This document shows positions 1 through 6,649 of a stretch of DNA of 9,166 nucleotides, in pieces (position 1 is the first letter of the stretch; each line of letters opens with the position of its first letter). This DNA is from Fidelibacterota bacterium (GTDB lineage Bacteria; Fidelibacterota; UBA2242). The stretch spans positions 1 to 9,166 of the forward strand of contig QNCV01000079.1 of the NCBI GenBank assembly GCA_003645845.1, in the 5' to 3' direction. A model generated the notes under the pieces. That model was given only the letters and a program-made list of their open reading frames with translations. It searched no databases and was not told the DNA's origin. Both the position numbers and the translations under genes were made by a program.

Positions 1-1
1 C

Positions 2-1357
2 AACAGATCCGCAAGTGTCGGAAACAGTCTGGCCGATTCGGTGGGGGCCGTATCCGCTGCTCACAGCAGTTTTGTCGACACTGGTCTGACATCGCTGACC
101 AATTACTATTATAAGGTTTTTGTCGTCGATGAAGCAGGTTATGAAGCGGGGAGTAATGTCATTCGGGTGGAAACCGGAGGAATTGGCGAAATCAGGTTGT
201 ATGAACCTTTCGGGGACCAGGTTAAAAAACACTCCATCCAATTGTCCTGGTCGAAAAGCCGGGAAGAAGATAAGAGTGAATACCGTCTTTACCGGTCACT
301 GAATTCCGGGGTTTCATCATCAGATTTCCTGGTTGCAACAATTGATCAAACGGATGATACGGTTCATACGGATACCAATCTCAGGGAAAATACAACCTAT
401 TATTATGCTGTGTATCTTGTTGACAGTGAGGGTAATACATCCCGCAGTAATGAAATCAGCATTAGGACAATGAATCTGCAGGCGATTCCGCTTTCGGTAA
501 AATCCCTGGGGAAATATGAGGTGAATCTTGGTTGGGAAGCCTACAGTGAAAATGATTTCGATGGATATTATCTGTATCGTTCGGATCACGCCGGATTCGA
601 TACCAGCCATGCGGATTTAAAAGTATCATTTCATGACCGGCAAACAACCAGTTATTTCGATAATGGTCTGAATCTGGACAGTCAATACTATTACCGGTTT
701 TTTGTCGCCGATACCTTTGGCTCGAAAACGGGTTCGGAACTCAGTGTCCATACAAAAAGTATTGAGCGGGTGGAGATAAAAGCAATCGAACCCATTGATG
801 ACAGTTATTTTCGGTTGACATTTACCATGAACAGAGAGGATGAGGATTTTCAATATTACTCCATCCATCGGAGTGAAAGTGCCAATGTCAGCAGTTCCGA
901 TCTTCAAATCGGGACAATCCCGAATCGTTCGGATACGACGTTCAACGACCCGATGCCGGCGGTGCAGAATTTGGAATACTATTATCGGGTGTATGTCATT
1001 GACAGTCGCAACAACTGGTCCACAGGCAGCAATATAGTCGGTGATACGCTAAATACGCCGCCGGAGCCGGTTGAGTTGAGCTTTGCCGGTTCAACTACAA
1101 GTTCGATTCGGTTGCGCTGGACCCTGGACAGAAACGACGATTTCTCCGTCTACGAACTCTATCGAAGTGTGGAAGCGGAATTTACCAAATCATCAAAAAA
1201 TGTAGTTAAAATTGCCACGATTTCTGATAAAAACACAACAAGCTACACTGAAAGCAATCTGCCCAGTGGGGTCTTGTATTACTATTGTGTTTATGTGGTT
1301 GATATCGGCGGAAAATCCTCCGCCAGCAATATTGTTCAAGCTTATACTGTTCCGTGA
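2..1357 (+). CDS. Fibronectin type III repeat protein, C-terminal part (5' end beyond window)
   Basis: The frame is open to the left edge, so the true start and any signal peptide lie outside. A GTG at 41 is internal, because the residues before it (NRSASVGNSLADS) continue the repeat pattern. About 451 residues are visible: the end of one module and four complete FN3-like modules of 95-100 residues. Each module carries an L/I-Y/H-R-S strand and a YYY-x-V/F-x-V-x-D strand, and most have a core Trp (LSW, LGW, LRW). The protein stops right after the last module, with no sorting domain or anchor visible. Such arrays usually serve as spacers or adhesion scaffolds in exported proteins, so extracellular or surface location is likely but inferred. 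A catalytic or binding domain could lie upstream. The next gene overlaps it by 4 nt, suggesting one operon. The domain call is confident; the function is unknown. Confidence 0.85.
   Translation, partial: NRSASVGNSLADSVGAVSAAHSSFVDTGLTSLTNYYYKVFVVDEAGYEAGSNVIRVETGGIGEIRLYEPFGDQVKKHSIQLSWSKSREEDKSEYRLYRSLNSGVSSSDFLVATIDQTDDTVHTDTNLRENTTYYYAVYLVDSEGNTSRSNEISIRTMNLQAIPLSVKSLGKYEVNLGWEAYSENDFDGYYLYRSDHAGFDTSHADLKVSFHDRQTTSYFDNGLNLDSQYYYRFFVADTFGSKTGSELSVHTKSIERVEIKAIEPIDDSYFRLTFTMNREDEDFQYYSIHRSESANVSSSDLQIGTIPNRSDTTFNDPMPAVQNLEYYYRVYVIDSRNNWSTGSNIVGDTLNTPPEPVELSFAGSTTSSIRLRWTLDRNDDFSVYELYRSVEAEFTKSSKNVVKIATISDKNTTSYTESNLPSGVLYYYCVYVVDIGGKSSASNIVQAYTVP
182..1354 (+). repeat. Four tandem FN3 modules
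   Basis: Module boundaries are roughly 182-475, 476-760, 761-1054 and 1055-1354. The YYY strand motif recurs every 96-100 codons, at about 104, 398, 686, 977 and 1277, the first belonging to the truncated module. The R-S strand motif recurs every 95-98 codons. The modules are diverged at DNA level, so this is old protein-domain duplication rather than a recent DNA repeat. In module 3 the core Trp is replaced by Phe (LTFTM). Confidence 0.8.
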
Positions 1358-2157
1358 AAATGCTAAATATCAAAGAGGCAAATATTTATCAACGAATCAT
1401 TATTGTACTTGTATTGACGGTTGCTATTTTATCACATTGTAGCGAAAGTAGTGAAGATACGGTTGCGGCGATGGGATTCAGGGGTGAACACTATCTGGAA
1501 GTCGCCAATTCGGCGGAATTAAAGTCCCTGTTTGATGGTGATTTTACTATCGAGGTTTGGGTCCGCGGAGACAGCAGCCGGGCAGTGGCTGCACGGTCGA
1601 TTTTAATGTTCGGTAATAACGATGGTGGCGACGAGATTGCCATTTATCAGGGCGCTTGGGATTCGAGTATGGTAAGTGTATGGATTGATGACAAGTTGTA
1701 TTGTATGTACAGCGTCAATGGTCTGGATTGGGGTAAACGGGAAAAACACTATTTATGTTTGTCCCGGGCATCCGATTTCTTTTCCTTTTATGTGGATGGG
1801 CGACGTCTGAAATCCGTGGCGCTTTCCAATACTGACCTGGATATCGGCTCCGGCAATTTGTTGATTGGTGCTGATTATGACCCCCCCGGTGTGAACAGTA
1901 ATGTTGGAAATTACTGGGTGGGGACCGTCGACGAGGTCCGAATTTGGGAAAAAGCTATTCAGTCATCGGATGTTAGCTTTCATAATAAACACCCAGACAA
2001 ATTAACGGAACACTATTCTCCCAACGGTCTTGATCCGCTGATCGGGCTCTGGCGTTTCAATGAGGAGCGGACCGGTTTCGTTCCCGATGAAAGCGGACAC
2101 TCTCACGATGCTGTCATCCGCGGCAATCCGGAATCCGTTTACTGGTCGAACAATTAA
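1354..2157 (+). CDS. LamG/concanavalin A-like domain putative lipoprotein
   Basis: The predicted protein has 267 aa. An N-terminal hydrophobic stretch (about residues 14-27, IIIVLVLTVAILSH) ends at Cys29, followed by SESSED. This resembles a lipoprotein signal peptide, though His at -1 is not a classical lipobox residue. Residues about 45-262 look like a LamG-type jelly-roll (Laminin_G_3 family): a FTIEVWV strand, FYVDGRRL, LLIGAD, the VDEVRIWEKA signature, and a closing LIGLWRFNE...DESG segment. Such domains usually bind carbohydrate or protein ligands; no catalytic motif is visible. The GTG start at 1354 overlaps the stop of the FN3 gene (GTGA); ATG at 1360 is an equally possible start that still keeps the signal peptide. 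Neither has a clear Shine-Dalgarno, which fits translational coupling. It probably acts with the FN3 protein at the cell surface (inference). Confidence 0.82.
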   Translation: MKMLNIKEANIYQRIIIVLVLTVAILSHCSESSEDTVAAMGFRGEHYLEVANSAELKSLFDGDFTIEVWVRGDSSRAVAARSILMFGNNDGGDEIAIYQGAWDSSMVSVWIDDKLYCMYSVNGLDWGKREKHYLCLSRASDFFSFYVDGRRLKSVALSNTDLDIGSGNLLIGADYDPPGVNSNVGNYWVGTVDEVRIWEKAIQSSDVSFHNKHPDKLTEHYSPNGLDPLIGLWRFNEERTGFVPDESGHSHDAVIRGNPESVYWSNN

Positions 2158-2183
2158 TTAACGACAATATTGTGATATATATC

Positions 2184-2255
2184 AACAAAAGGGTAAGGGG
2201 ATTTTGGTATATTATCTGTGAAATTTTGAGAATTTATCCCCAAACCTCATTACCC
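2184..2255 (-). terminator. Probable terminator of the URO-D/PAP2/methyltransferase operon
   Basis: Read on the - strand just after the methyltransferase stop, GGGTAA (2255-2250) and GGGGAT (2241-2236) pair with ATCCCCTTACCC (2202-2191). An 8-nt bulge separates the two helices on one side, and the loop is about 33 nt. The stem is followed by TTTTGTT (2190-2184). Large loop and bulge make it weaker than the + strand terminator, but position and orientation fit. The same helix could form in the + transcript upstream of its own terminator. Confidence 0.45.
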
Positions 2256-3167
2256 TCATATCCGGTGTGTTTCCCCCAACTCACCGGATATTTTTTTGTA
2301 AATGCTGCCGATGAATTCCGGGCCGGTACCACAACAGCCGCCAATAATCCGGACCCCGCGCCGATACCAATCGGCGGCTATTTCGGTAAATCGCTCTGGT
2401 GTAAAAGCCGAATCGGAATGCCATTCCATTTTGCTGTCCAGAATCCCGGCATTGGGATAAACCATCAACGGAATCGAGATCAGATTCCGATACTTATTCA
2501 GGAAATCGGTGATGACGGAATGGTGTGTACAATTGATCGAGAAAATATCAACTCCTAAGTCAAATATTAGTTTATACGCATCAACGATTTTTTCACCATT
2601 AAGAAGATGATCAATATCCTTCAGAATAAAGCTGACGGCTGCGGGTAATCCGGTGTTTTTCGCTGCCTGAAGGGCTGCCGATGCTTCCTGAATGTTATTC
2701 ATCGTTTCGATCAGGATAAAATCAACACCGGCTTCCGCCAGCCAATCCGCCATGAGTCTGTGCTCGGCCAGTGCCGTACGGTAGTCCGGCGATAAACCGG
2801 GTCGGTAACAGTCTTCGAGCGGTGACATGGATCCGGCAATCCAGATATTTTTATTGATGTGTGATGATTTAACCGCTTTTTGGGCAATTTCAACAGCAGA
2901 AAAAGTGGCTGTCCTGGCAGCATCAATTGTCAGCCCGGCTTTTTGAAATGTCCGGGGATTAGTTCGGAAAGTATTGGTGGTGATGATATCGGCGCCGGAA
3001 TCGATATAATCCCGGTGAATTGCTTCGATTATTTCGGGATTTTCACGAATTGCCCGGGCAGACCAGAGAGGAAGGGAAATATCAACGCCGCGCCGATCCA
3101 GTTCGGTGCCCAGGGGGCCATCCAGAACCAGGCGCTTTCCTGATAAAATCTCATGCAGTAGATTCAT
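2256..3167 (-). CDS. Homocysteine S-methyltransferase family protein
   Basis: The 303-aa protein has the usual length for single-domain members of the family (Pfam S-methyl_trans; MmuM, BHMT, N-terminal module of MetH). The fold is a (beta/alpha)8 barrel that binds zinc and activates homocysteine thiolate for methylation to methionine. Visible signatures are DGPLGTELDRRG (16-27), GADIITTNTF (58-67), ETMNN (154-158), INC with Cys213, and GGCCGTGPE (276-284) with Cys278 and Cys279. Cys213, Cys278 and Cys279 match the three zinc ligands. The methyl donor (S-methylmethionine, a betaine or a methyl-corrinoid) cannot be read from the sequence. Its ATG overlaps the PAP2 stop (ATGA), so it is third in the operon and probably translationally coupled. 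Cytoplasmic. The C-terminal codons contain the opposing operon's terminator. The family call is firm; the name mmuM is not justified. Confidence 0.9.
   Translation of the reverse strand: MNLLHEILSGKRLVLDGPLGTELDRRGVDISLPLWSARAIRENPEIIEAIHRDYIDSGADIITTNTFRTNPRTFQKAGLTIDAARTATFSAVEIAQKAVKSSHINKNIWIAGSMSPLEDCYRPGLSPDYRTALAEHRLMADWLAEAGVDFILIETMNNIQEASAALQAAKNTGLPAAVSFILKDIDHLLNGEKIVDAYKLIFDLGVDIFSINCTHHSVITDFLNKYRNLISIPLMVYPNAGILDSKMEWHSDSAFTPERFTEIAADWYRRGVRIIGGCCGTGPEFIGSIYKKISGELGETHRI
2258..2297 (+). terminator. Intrinsic terminator of the FN3-LamG operon, inside the opposing CDS
   Basis: Arms ATATCCGGTG (2258-2267) and CACCGGATAT (2282-2291) form a perfect 10-bp stem. After a T-T mismatch, GTT/AAC (2269-2271/2278-2280) extend it around a six-base loop. 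Seven Ts follow (2291-2297). The U-tract is on the + strand only. It lies about 100 nt after the LamG stop and overlaps the last 13 codons of the convergent methyltransferase gene. Confidence 0.78.
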
Positions 3168-3901
3168 AGCGTTGAACTTATCCGTATTTCAAATCCCTTT
3201 GGTTCTGGCCGGTATGAAAAAGTGACGGGTTGATAATGCTCTTTTGTAAAACTGCGTCCGACGATAATGCCGATCAGCGCACCGCTGAAGACATCGGATA
3301 AATAGTGTTTCTTATCATTGATACGGGTACTGCCTACAAAAGCGGCCATGCCGTAAGCCAGAGTTCCAACGGTTTGACCGTAGAGATGATTTAATACGAC
3401 TGCCAGGGTAAATGCACCGGATGTGTGACCGGAGGGAAATGAATTTTTTCCGTAACCGATAGGTCGCTGACGATGGATGCTCCGCTTCAGAAGTTCCGTT
3501 ATAGCGGCGGTGGTGAGTACGGCTTCCATAAACAGTCCGGCATCCGAACAGGTTTTTCTGTAAGTATTTCCCTGAATGACATTTGTGATTATTATTGAGG
3601 TAAATACGGCGGTATATCCCCAGCGGTGACCATAAATATCACCAATTTTAGAGATACTGGTATTATACAGTTTGTGGTCTTTAATATATGTCTCAAAGGT
3701 ATGATCGAGCGCAAAGGACAAGGGTATACCAATCATTCCGACGGTATAAACCTTTTTCTGATATTCCAGATTACCGATATTTGAAAGACCGGAGAGATAA
3801 TGTGACAGGCAGGATTCTTTCTTCCATCCCGTGTATTGTGATTTTGCAATCTGGGGCCATATAAGGGGAAACACAATCAGGATAATAAATCGGCATTTCA
3901 T
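3164..3901 (-). CDS. PAP2-family membrane phosphatase
   Basis: The 245-aa protein carries the three PAP2/acid phosphatase motifs: K139-x6-R146-P147 (KRSIHRQRP), PSGH (156-159, His159 the general acid) and a variant C3 motif. In C3, R193-x5-H199-x3-D203 retains the Arg, nucleophilic His and Asp, while S191-T192-R193 replaces the usual Ser-Arg pair. An N-terminal signal peptide (FIILIVFPLIW, likely cleaved near AKS-Q) and about four or five hydrophobic segments indicate a membrane protein with a periplasm-facing active site. Family members dephosphorylate lipid phosphates such as undecaprenyl pyrophosphate, phosphatidate or lipid A 1-phosphate; the substrate here is unknown. It sits 15 nt after the URO-D-like gene and overlaps the methyltransferase gene by 4 nt. 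No strong Shine-Dalgarno precedes the ATG. Its link to the flanking methyltransferases is unclear. Confidence 0.88.
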   Translation of the reverse strand: MKCRFIILIVFPLIWPQIAKSQYTGWKKESCLSHYLSGLSNIGNLEYQKKVYTVGMIGIPLSFALDHTFETYIKDHKLYNTSISKIGDIYGHRWGYTAVFTSIIITNVIQGNTYRKTCSDAGLFMEAVLTTAAITELLKRSIHRQRPIGYGKNSFPSGHTSGAFTLAVVLNHLYGQTVGTLAYGMAAFVGSTRINDKKHYLSDVFSGALIGIIVGRSFTKEHYQPVTFSYRPEPKGFEIRISSTL

Positions 3902-3916
3902 AATAAGGGTGCAGAA

Positions 3917-4951
3917 TTAGGTCAAGCGGCCGAATTCCTTAGCAGCGTCAAGCATTGCCAGATAATTCTCAAATTTGATATATTCGGGTACGCTGTTGCC
4001 CGAACCGACACAGTATCCGCCGTTATAGGCTGCTTCTTCTATATTCTGGCGAACCTTCTCACGAATTTGCTCCGGTGTACCCCGTGCTAATAAGTCCACA
4101 TCCACATGTCCGATCAGGCAGAGGCGATCACCGTAACGCTCTTTGACTTCAGCAATAGCCATAGCCTGGGGTTCAATGGGATGAAGGGCGTCCACACCGC
4201 TGGCGATTATATCTTCCATGACTTCATACAGAACCCCGTCGGTATGATAAATCAGAGGCTTATTGGCGGCTTTTGCCAGATCACCGATTTTTTTCAACCA
4301 GGGAAAAAAGTATTCCCGCAGGATTGAGGGTGATAACATCAGACCGGAACTGTAGGCAATATCATCGCTGTACCATAAAACATCAACGGTATCGCTTTGA
4401 GCGAAATATTCAAACATACTGAGTACGAGATTGCCGATAATATCGAATAGGGTGCGGATCAGCTGCGGATTATCGAAAAGGGCAAAGGAAAATTCTTCGA
4501 ATCCCATCAACTCCCAGACCATGGTGAAAATATCACCATACTGACCTATCACACCCATACCTTCCGGCAGGTATTGACGAACTTCCTCAAAATTGGAGTA
4601 GTTGAAGTCATCTTTTGAGGGAAATTTATATTTTTCCAGATCTTCAAAGGAATTGATAATTCCCCTGCCTTCGGTTGCCCAGTTGCGGGCGATGGAGCCG
4701 TCATCGTTGATGGTAGTATTTTCGTTATCCTGCAGAAATAATTTATCAGGATTGAAATCGGCGCCCGGCTGAAGTTTGATATAGTCATAGCCTGCCTGAT
4801 ACCAGAAGTCCACATCATCCTTCAGATTTGTAATTGGTCTGCCGAGAAATTTTGCCTTGATCAGGGGATGAATTCCCAATTCTGCCAGGGGGATATAGTC
4901 AGCTTTGCCGCGTTTCAAGGTCATTTTGAACTGTTCAATATCCGGTCTCAT
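3917..4951 (-). CDS. Uroporphyrinogen decarboxylase-family (MtaA/CmuA-like) protein
   Basis: The 344-aa protein resembles the URO-D superfamily (COG0407/Pfam URO-D). It has an N-terminal QFKMTLKRGKADYIP region, Y194-SDD, LSPSILREYFFPWLKK (206-221), IYHTDG (234-239), G281-H-V-D, and a closing GGYCVGSGNSVPEYI (311-325). It lacks the N-terminal Arg-rich porphyrin-site motif of true HemE, so haem synthesis is unlikely. Relatives of this type transfer methyl groups between corrinoid proteins and thiols using a zinc site H-x-C-xn-C. Here the aligned residues read H236-T-D238 and Cys314, so the first Cys appears to be Asp. Cytoplasmic. First gene of a three-gene operon ending with a homocysteine methyltransferase. 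GGAGA at 4960-4956 gives a well-placed ribosome site. Family is firm, the exact reaction unknown. Confidence 0.85.
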   Translation of the reverse strand: MRPDIEQFKMTLKRGKADYIPLAELGIHPLIKAKFLGRPITNLKDDVDFWYQAGYDYIKLQPGADFNPDKLFLQDNENTTINDDGSIARNWATEGRGIINSFEDLEKYKFPSKDDFNYSNFEEVRQYLPEGMGVIGQYGDIFTMVWELMGFEEFSFALFDNPQLIRTLFDIIGNLVLSMFEYFAQSDTVDVLWYSDDIAYSSGLMLSPSILREYFFPWLKKIGDLAKAANKPLIYHTDGVLYEVMEDIIASGVDALHPIEPQAMAIAEVKERYGDRLCLIGHVDVDLLARGTPEQIREKVRQNIEEAAYNGGYCVGSGNSVPEYIKFENYLAMLDAAKEFGRLT

Positions 4952-4955
4952 TTTT

Positions 4956-4960
4956 TCTCC
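4956..4960 (-). promoter_or_regulatory. Ribosome binding site of the URO-D-family gene
   Basis: On the - strand GGAGA lies five bases before the ATG at 4951-4949. It is the clearest Shine-Dalgarno on this strand and fixes the start; the downstream PAP2 and methyltransferase genes lack comparable sites. Confidence 0.7.
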
Positions 4961-5061
4961 ATTATTTTGATGGGCAGTATTATCGAAAAGAAAATTTAAC
5001 TGTTTTTTCTCTGTATCGCACTATTATTTTTCGATTTTCAATTGTAAATTTGTGGAATTAT

Positions 5062-5066
5062 GAGGA
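5062..5066 (+). promoter_or_regulatory. Ribosome binding site selecting the gmhB start
   Basis: GAGGA precedes two consecutive ATG codons. Spacing is 3 nt to the ATG at 5070 and 6 nt to the ATG at 5073, so the second is favoured. Confidence 0.65.
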
Positions 5067-5072
5067 TAGATG

Positions 5073-5657
5073 ATGAGTAATCAAAGTACTGAGAACGCAA
5101 AAGCCATATTTCTGGACAGGGACGGTACACTGAATGCTGACAGCGCTGATTATATAAAATCGGTTGATGAATTCAGGATATTTGATTTCACTCCGGAAGC
5201 GCTTGGAATTTTGACCAGGCTTGGTTTTCGGAACATCATCATTACTAATCAGTCAGCCGTTAGCCGGGGAATGATTACTACCGAAATTCTCGATCGGATG
5301 CATGCTAAACTTAAGAGCGCTATTCAGCCGGCCGGCGCCGTGATTGACGGTATTTATATCTGTCCCCATTTACCCGAAGATAATTGTGATTGTCGAAAAC
5401 CCCGAACGGCAAATCTGGAAAAGGCTGTCAGGGATTTTCAGATCGATGTCAACAGGTCATATTTTATTGGTGATTCATTTAAGGATATTCAGACGGGCGC
5501 CGCACTGAATTGCCGGACAATTTTTGTATGTACGGGAATAGATTCACCCCCAATAAAGGTAATTAATCAATGGCGTCCGCGACCGGATTACATTGTCGAA
5601 AACCTACTTGAAGCGGCTAAACTAATCGAATATATGGGAAAAAATCGAAAACCATGA
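5073..5657 (+). CDS. gmhB: D-glycero-D-manno-heptose-1,7-bisphosphate 7-phosphatase
   Basis: This HAD-superfamily IIIA phosphatase removes the 7-phosphate from heptose 1,7-bisphosphate in cytoplasmic ADP-heptose synthesis for LPS core. It has about 194 aa, typical of GmhB. Positions below count from the ATG at 5070; subtract one for the preferred start. Motif I is FLDRDGT with Asp16 as nucleophile and Asp18 as acid/base. Motif II is TNQS (59-62). The zinc loop is C98-P-H100...C106-D-C108 followed by RKP, and motif IV is GDSFKD (134-139). The HisB N-terminal phosphatase shares these motifs, but the heptose-kinase gene at 8658-9166 supports GmhB. It is first in a four-gene + strand run; its TGA overlaps the ddl ATG by 4 nt. 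GAGGA at 5062 favours the ATG at 5073 over 5070. Confidence 0.88.
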   Translation: MSNQSTENAKAIFLDRDGTLNADSADYIKSVDEFRIFDFTPEALGILTRLGFRNIIITNQSAVSRGMITTEILDRMHAKLKSAIQPAGAVIDGIYICPHLPEDNCDCRKPRTANLEKAVRDFQIDVNRSYFIGDSFKDIQTGAALNCRTIFVCTGIDSPPIKVINQWRPRPDYIVENLLEAAKLIEYMGKNRKP

Positions 5658-6649
5658 AAATCGTTGTTCTGATGGGCGGCTGTTCTTCGGAGCGGGAAGT
5701 ATCCCTATCCAGCGGGAAGAATATAGCCGAAGTCCTGAAAAGGGATGGCCACGAAATTGTTTTGATTGATACGGTGCTGCCTATCGAGCAGATTCGGAAA
5801 ACCATTGTTCCTGATGATCATGATATTCGTGAAGGTGATAAAAATATTTTGCATCTTTTAACGGATCCGGAGATCAAATCCGCAGATTTCATTTTCAGCG
5901 CTTTACATGGCGGCAGTGGTGAAAACGGTATTGTTCAAGGGGTTCTGCAGATGCTTGGTTACCGGTTCAACGGTTCCCTGGCGGAGGGATGTGCGATTGC
6001 CATGGACAAGGTAATTTCGAAAATGATCTTTGAAAAAAATGATATTCCCACGCCTCGTTGGTTGTATTTTGAAAAGAACAACGGCATGAATATTGACGAG
6101 ATTAAAGATAGAATTATCGATTTATTTAATTTTCCCTTTGTCATAAAGCCCGGTCATGAAGGTTCCACGGTTGGTCTGACGATTGTTAATGATCCGGATC
6201 AGGTGGGTCCGGCCGTAAGTGAAGCGCTGAAGTACGATTCGGTGTTTCTCGTGGAAGAATATATTCCCGGTCGGGAACTTACGGTAGCGGTGCTGGGTGA
6301 TGAAGCCTTACCGGTGGTCGAAATCCGACCGAAACACGGCGTTTATGATTATGAATGTAAATACACCAGCGGAATGAGCGAGTATATTGTGCCGGCGGAA
6401 ATTGATTCCGAATTGGCTCACAGAATACAGGAATTAACCGTCAGTGCTTTTAATCTTTTACGCTGCTCCGGATATGGTCGCATGGATCTGCGTCTGAGTG
6501 AAAATAACACTCCCTATTTTCTGGAAATGAATACGTTGCCGGGAATGACATCAACAAGCCTTGTCCCGAAGGCCGCTAAAGCGGCCGGTTTGTCGTTCAA
6601 TGATTTGATTTCAGAAATTATTCGAATCGGAATGGGTGAACATGACTGA
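5654..6649 (+). CDS. ddl: D-alanine--D-alanine ligase
   Basis: This ATP-grasp enzyme joins two D-alanines for the peptidoglycan stem peptide in the cytoplasm. The 331 aa match normal Ddl length. Visible are GGCSSEREVSLSSG (8-21, Glu13 near the first D-Ala), the HGGSGENG loop (85-92), AMDK (116-119), FVIKP with ATP-binding Lys165, and EEYIPGREL (201-209). Lys236-Tyr237 stand at the position where D-lactate ligases carry His, which argues for D-Ala-D-Ala specificity. Metal ligands Asp278, Glu291 and Asn293 lie in GRMDLR and FLEMNTLPG, and Ser302-Leu303 lie in the TSLVP segment. The enzyme looks complete. ATGA overlap with gmhB and an 8-nt overlap with the next gene indicate one transcript. The residue before Ser302 is Thr where E. 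coli has His, a minor change. Confidence 0.95.
   Translation: MKIVVLMGGCSSEREVSLSSGKNIAEVLKRDGHEIVLIDTVLPIEQIRKTIVPDDHDIREGDKNILHLLTDPEIKSADFIFSALHGGSGENGIVQGVLQMLGYRFNGSLAEGCAIAMDKVISKMIFEKNDIPTPRWLYFEKNNGMNIDEIKDRIIDLFNFPFVIKPGHEGSTVGLTIVNDPDQVGPAVSEALKYDSVFLVEEYIPGRELTVAVLGDEALPVVEIRPKHGVYDYECKYTSGMSEYIVPAEIDSELAHRIQELTVSAFNLLRCSGYGRMDLRLSENNTPYFLEMNTLPGMTSTSLVPKAAKAAGLSFNDLISEIIRIGMGEHD

Larger units (their letters stand above)
4952..5072. promoter_or_regulatory. Divergent promoter region
   Basis: This AT-rich gap is the only divergent spacer in the window, so it should hold promoters for both operons. On the + strand TAAATTTG (5045-5052) matches the Bacteroidota -7 consensus TAnnTTTG, about 20 nt before gmhB; no convincing -33 TTTG is seen. 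On the - strand GATAAT (4984-4979) could be a -10 box, without a clear -35. An inverted pair ATCGAAAA (4982-4989) / TTTTCGAT (5028-5035) could be an operator. All are pattern matches only. Confidence 0.4.

Noticed and set aside
320..907. Several - strand open frames of 60-96 codons opposite the FN3 array
   Set aside because: They are antisense to clear FN3 coding sequence and show no family features; the repeated composition explains them.
41..1357. GTG at 41 as the real start of the FN3 gene
   Set aside because: The frame is open to the window edge and the upstream residues continue the FN3 module, so the gene is truncated by the window.
1055..1357. Type IX secretion C-terminal sorting domain at the end of the FN3 protein
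   Set aside because: The protein ends directly after a normal FN3 module; no extra C-terminal domain is present.
2172..2558. 128-codon + strand open frame
   Set aside because: It runs through the intrinsic terminator and antisense to the well-supported homocysteine methyltransferase, with no recognisable domain or ribosome site.
3917..4951. Assignment as HemE, uroporphyrinogen decarboxylase
   Set aside because: The N-terminal arginine-rich porphyrin-binding motif is missing and the C-terminal pattern matches methyltransferase-like members of the superfamily.
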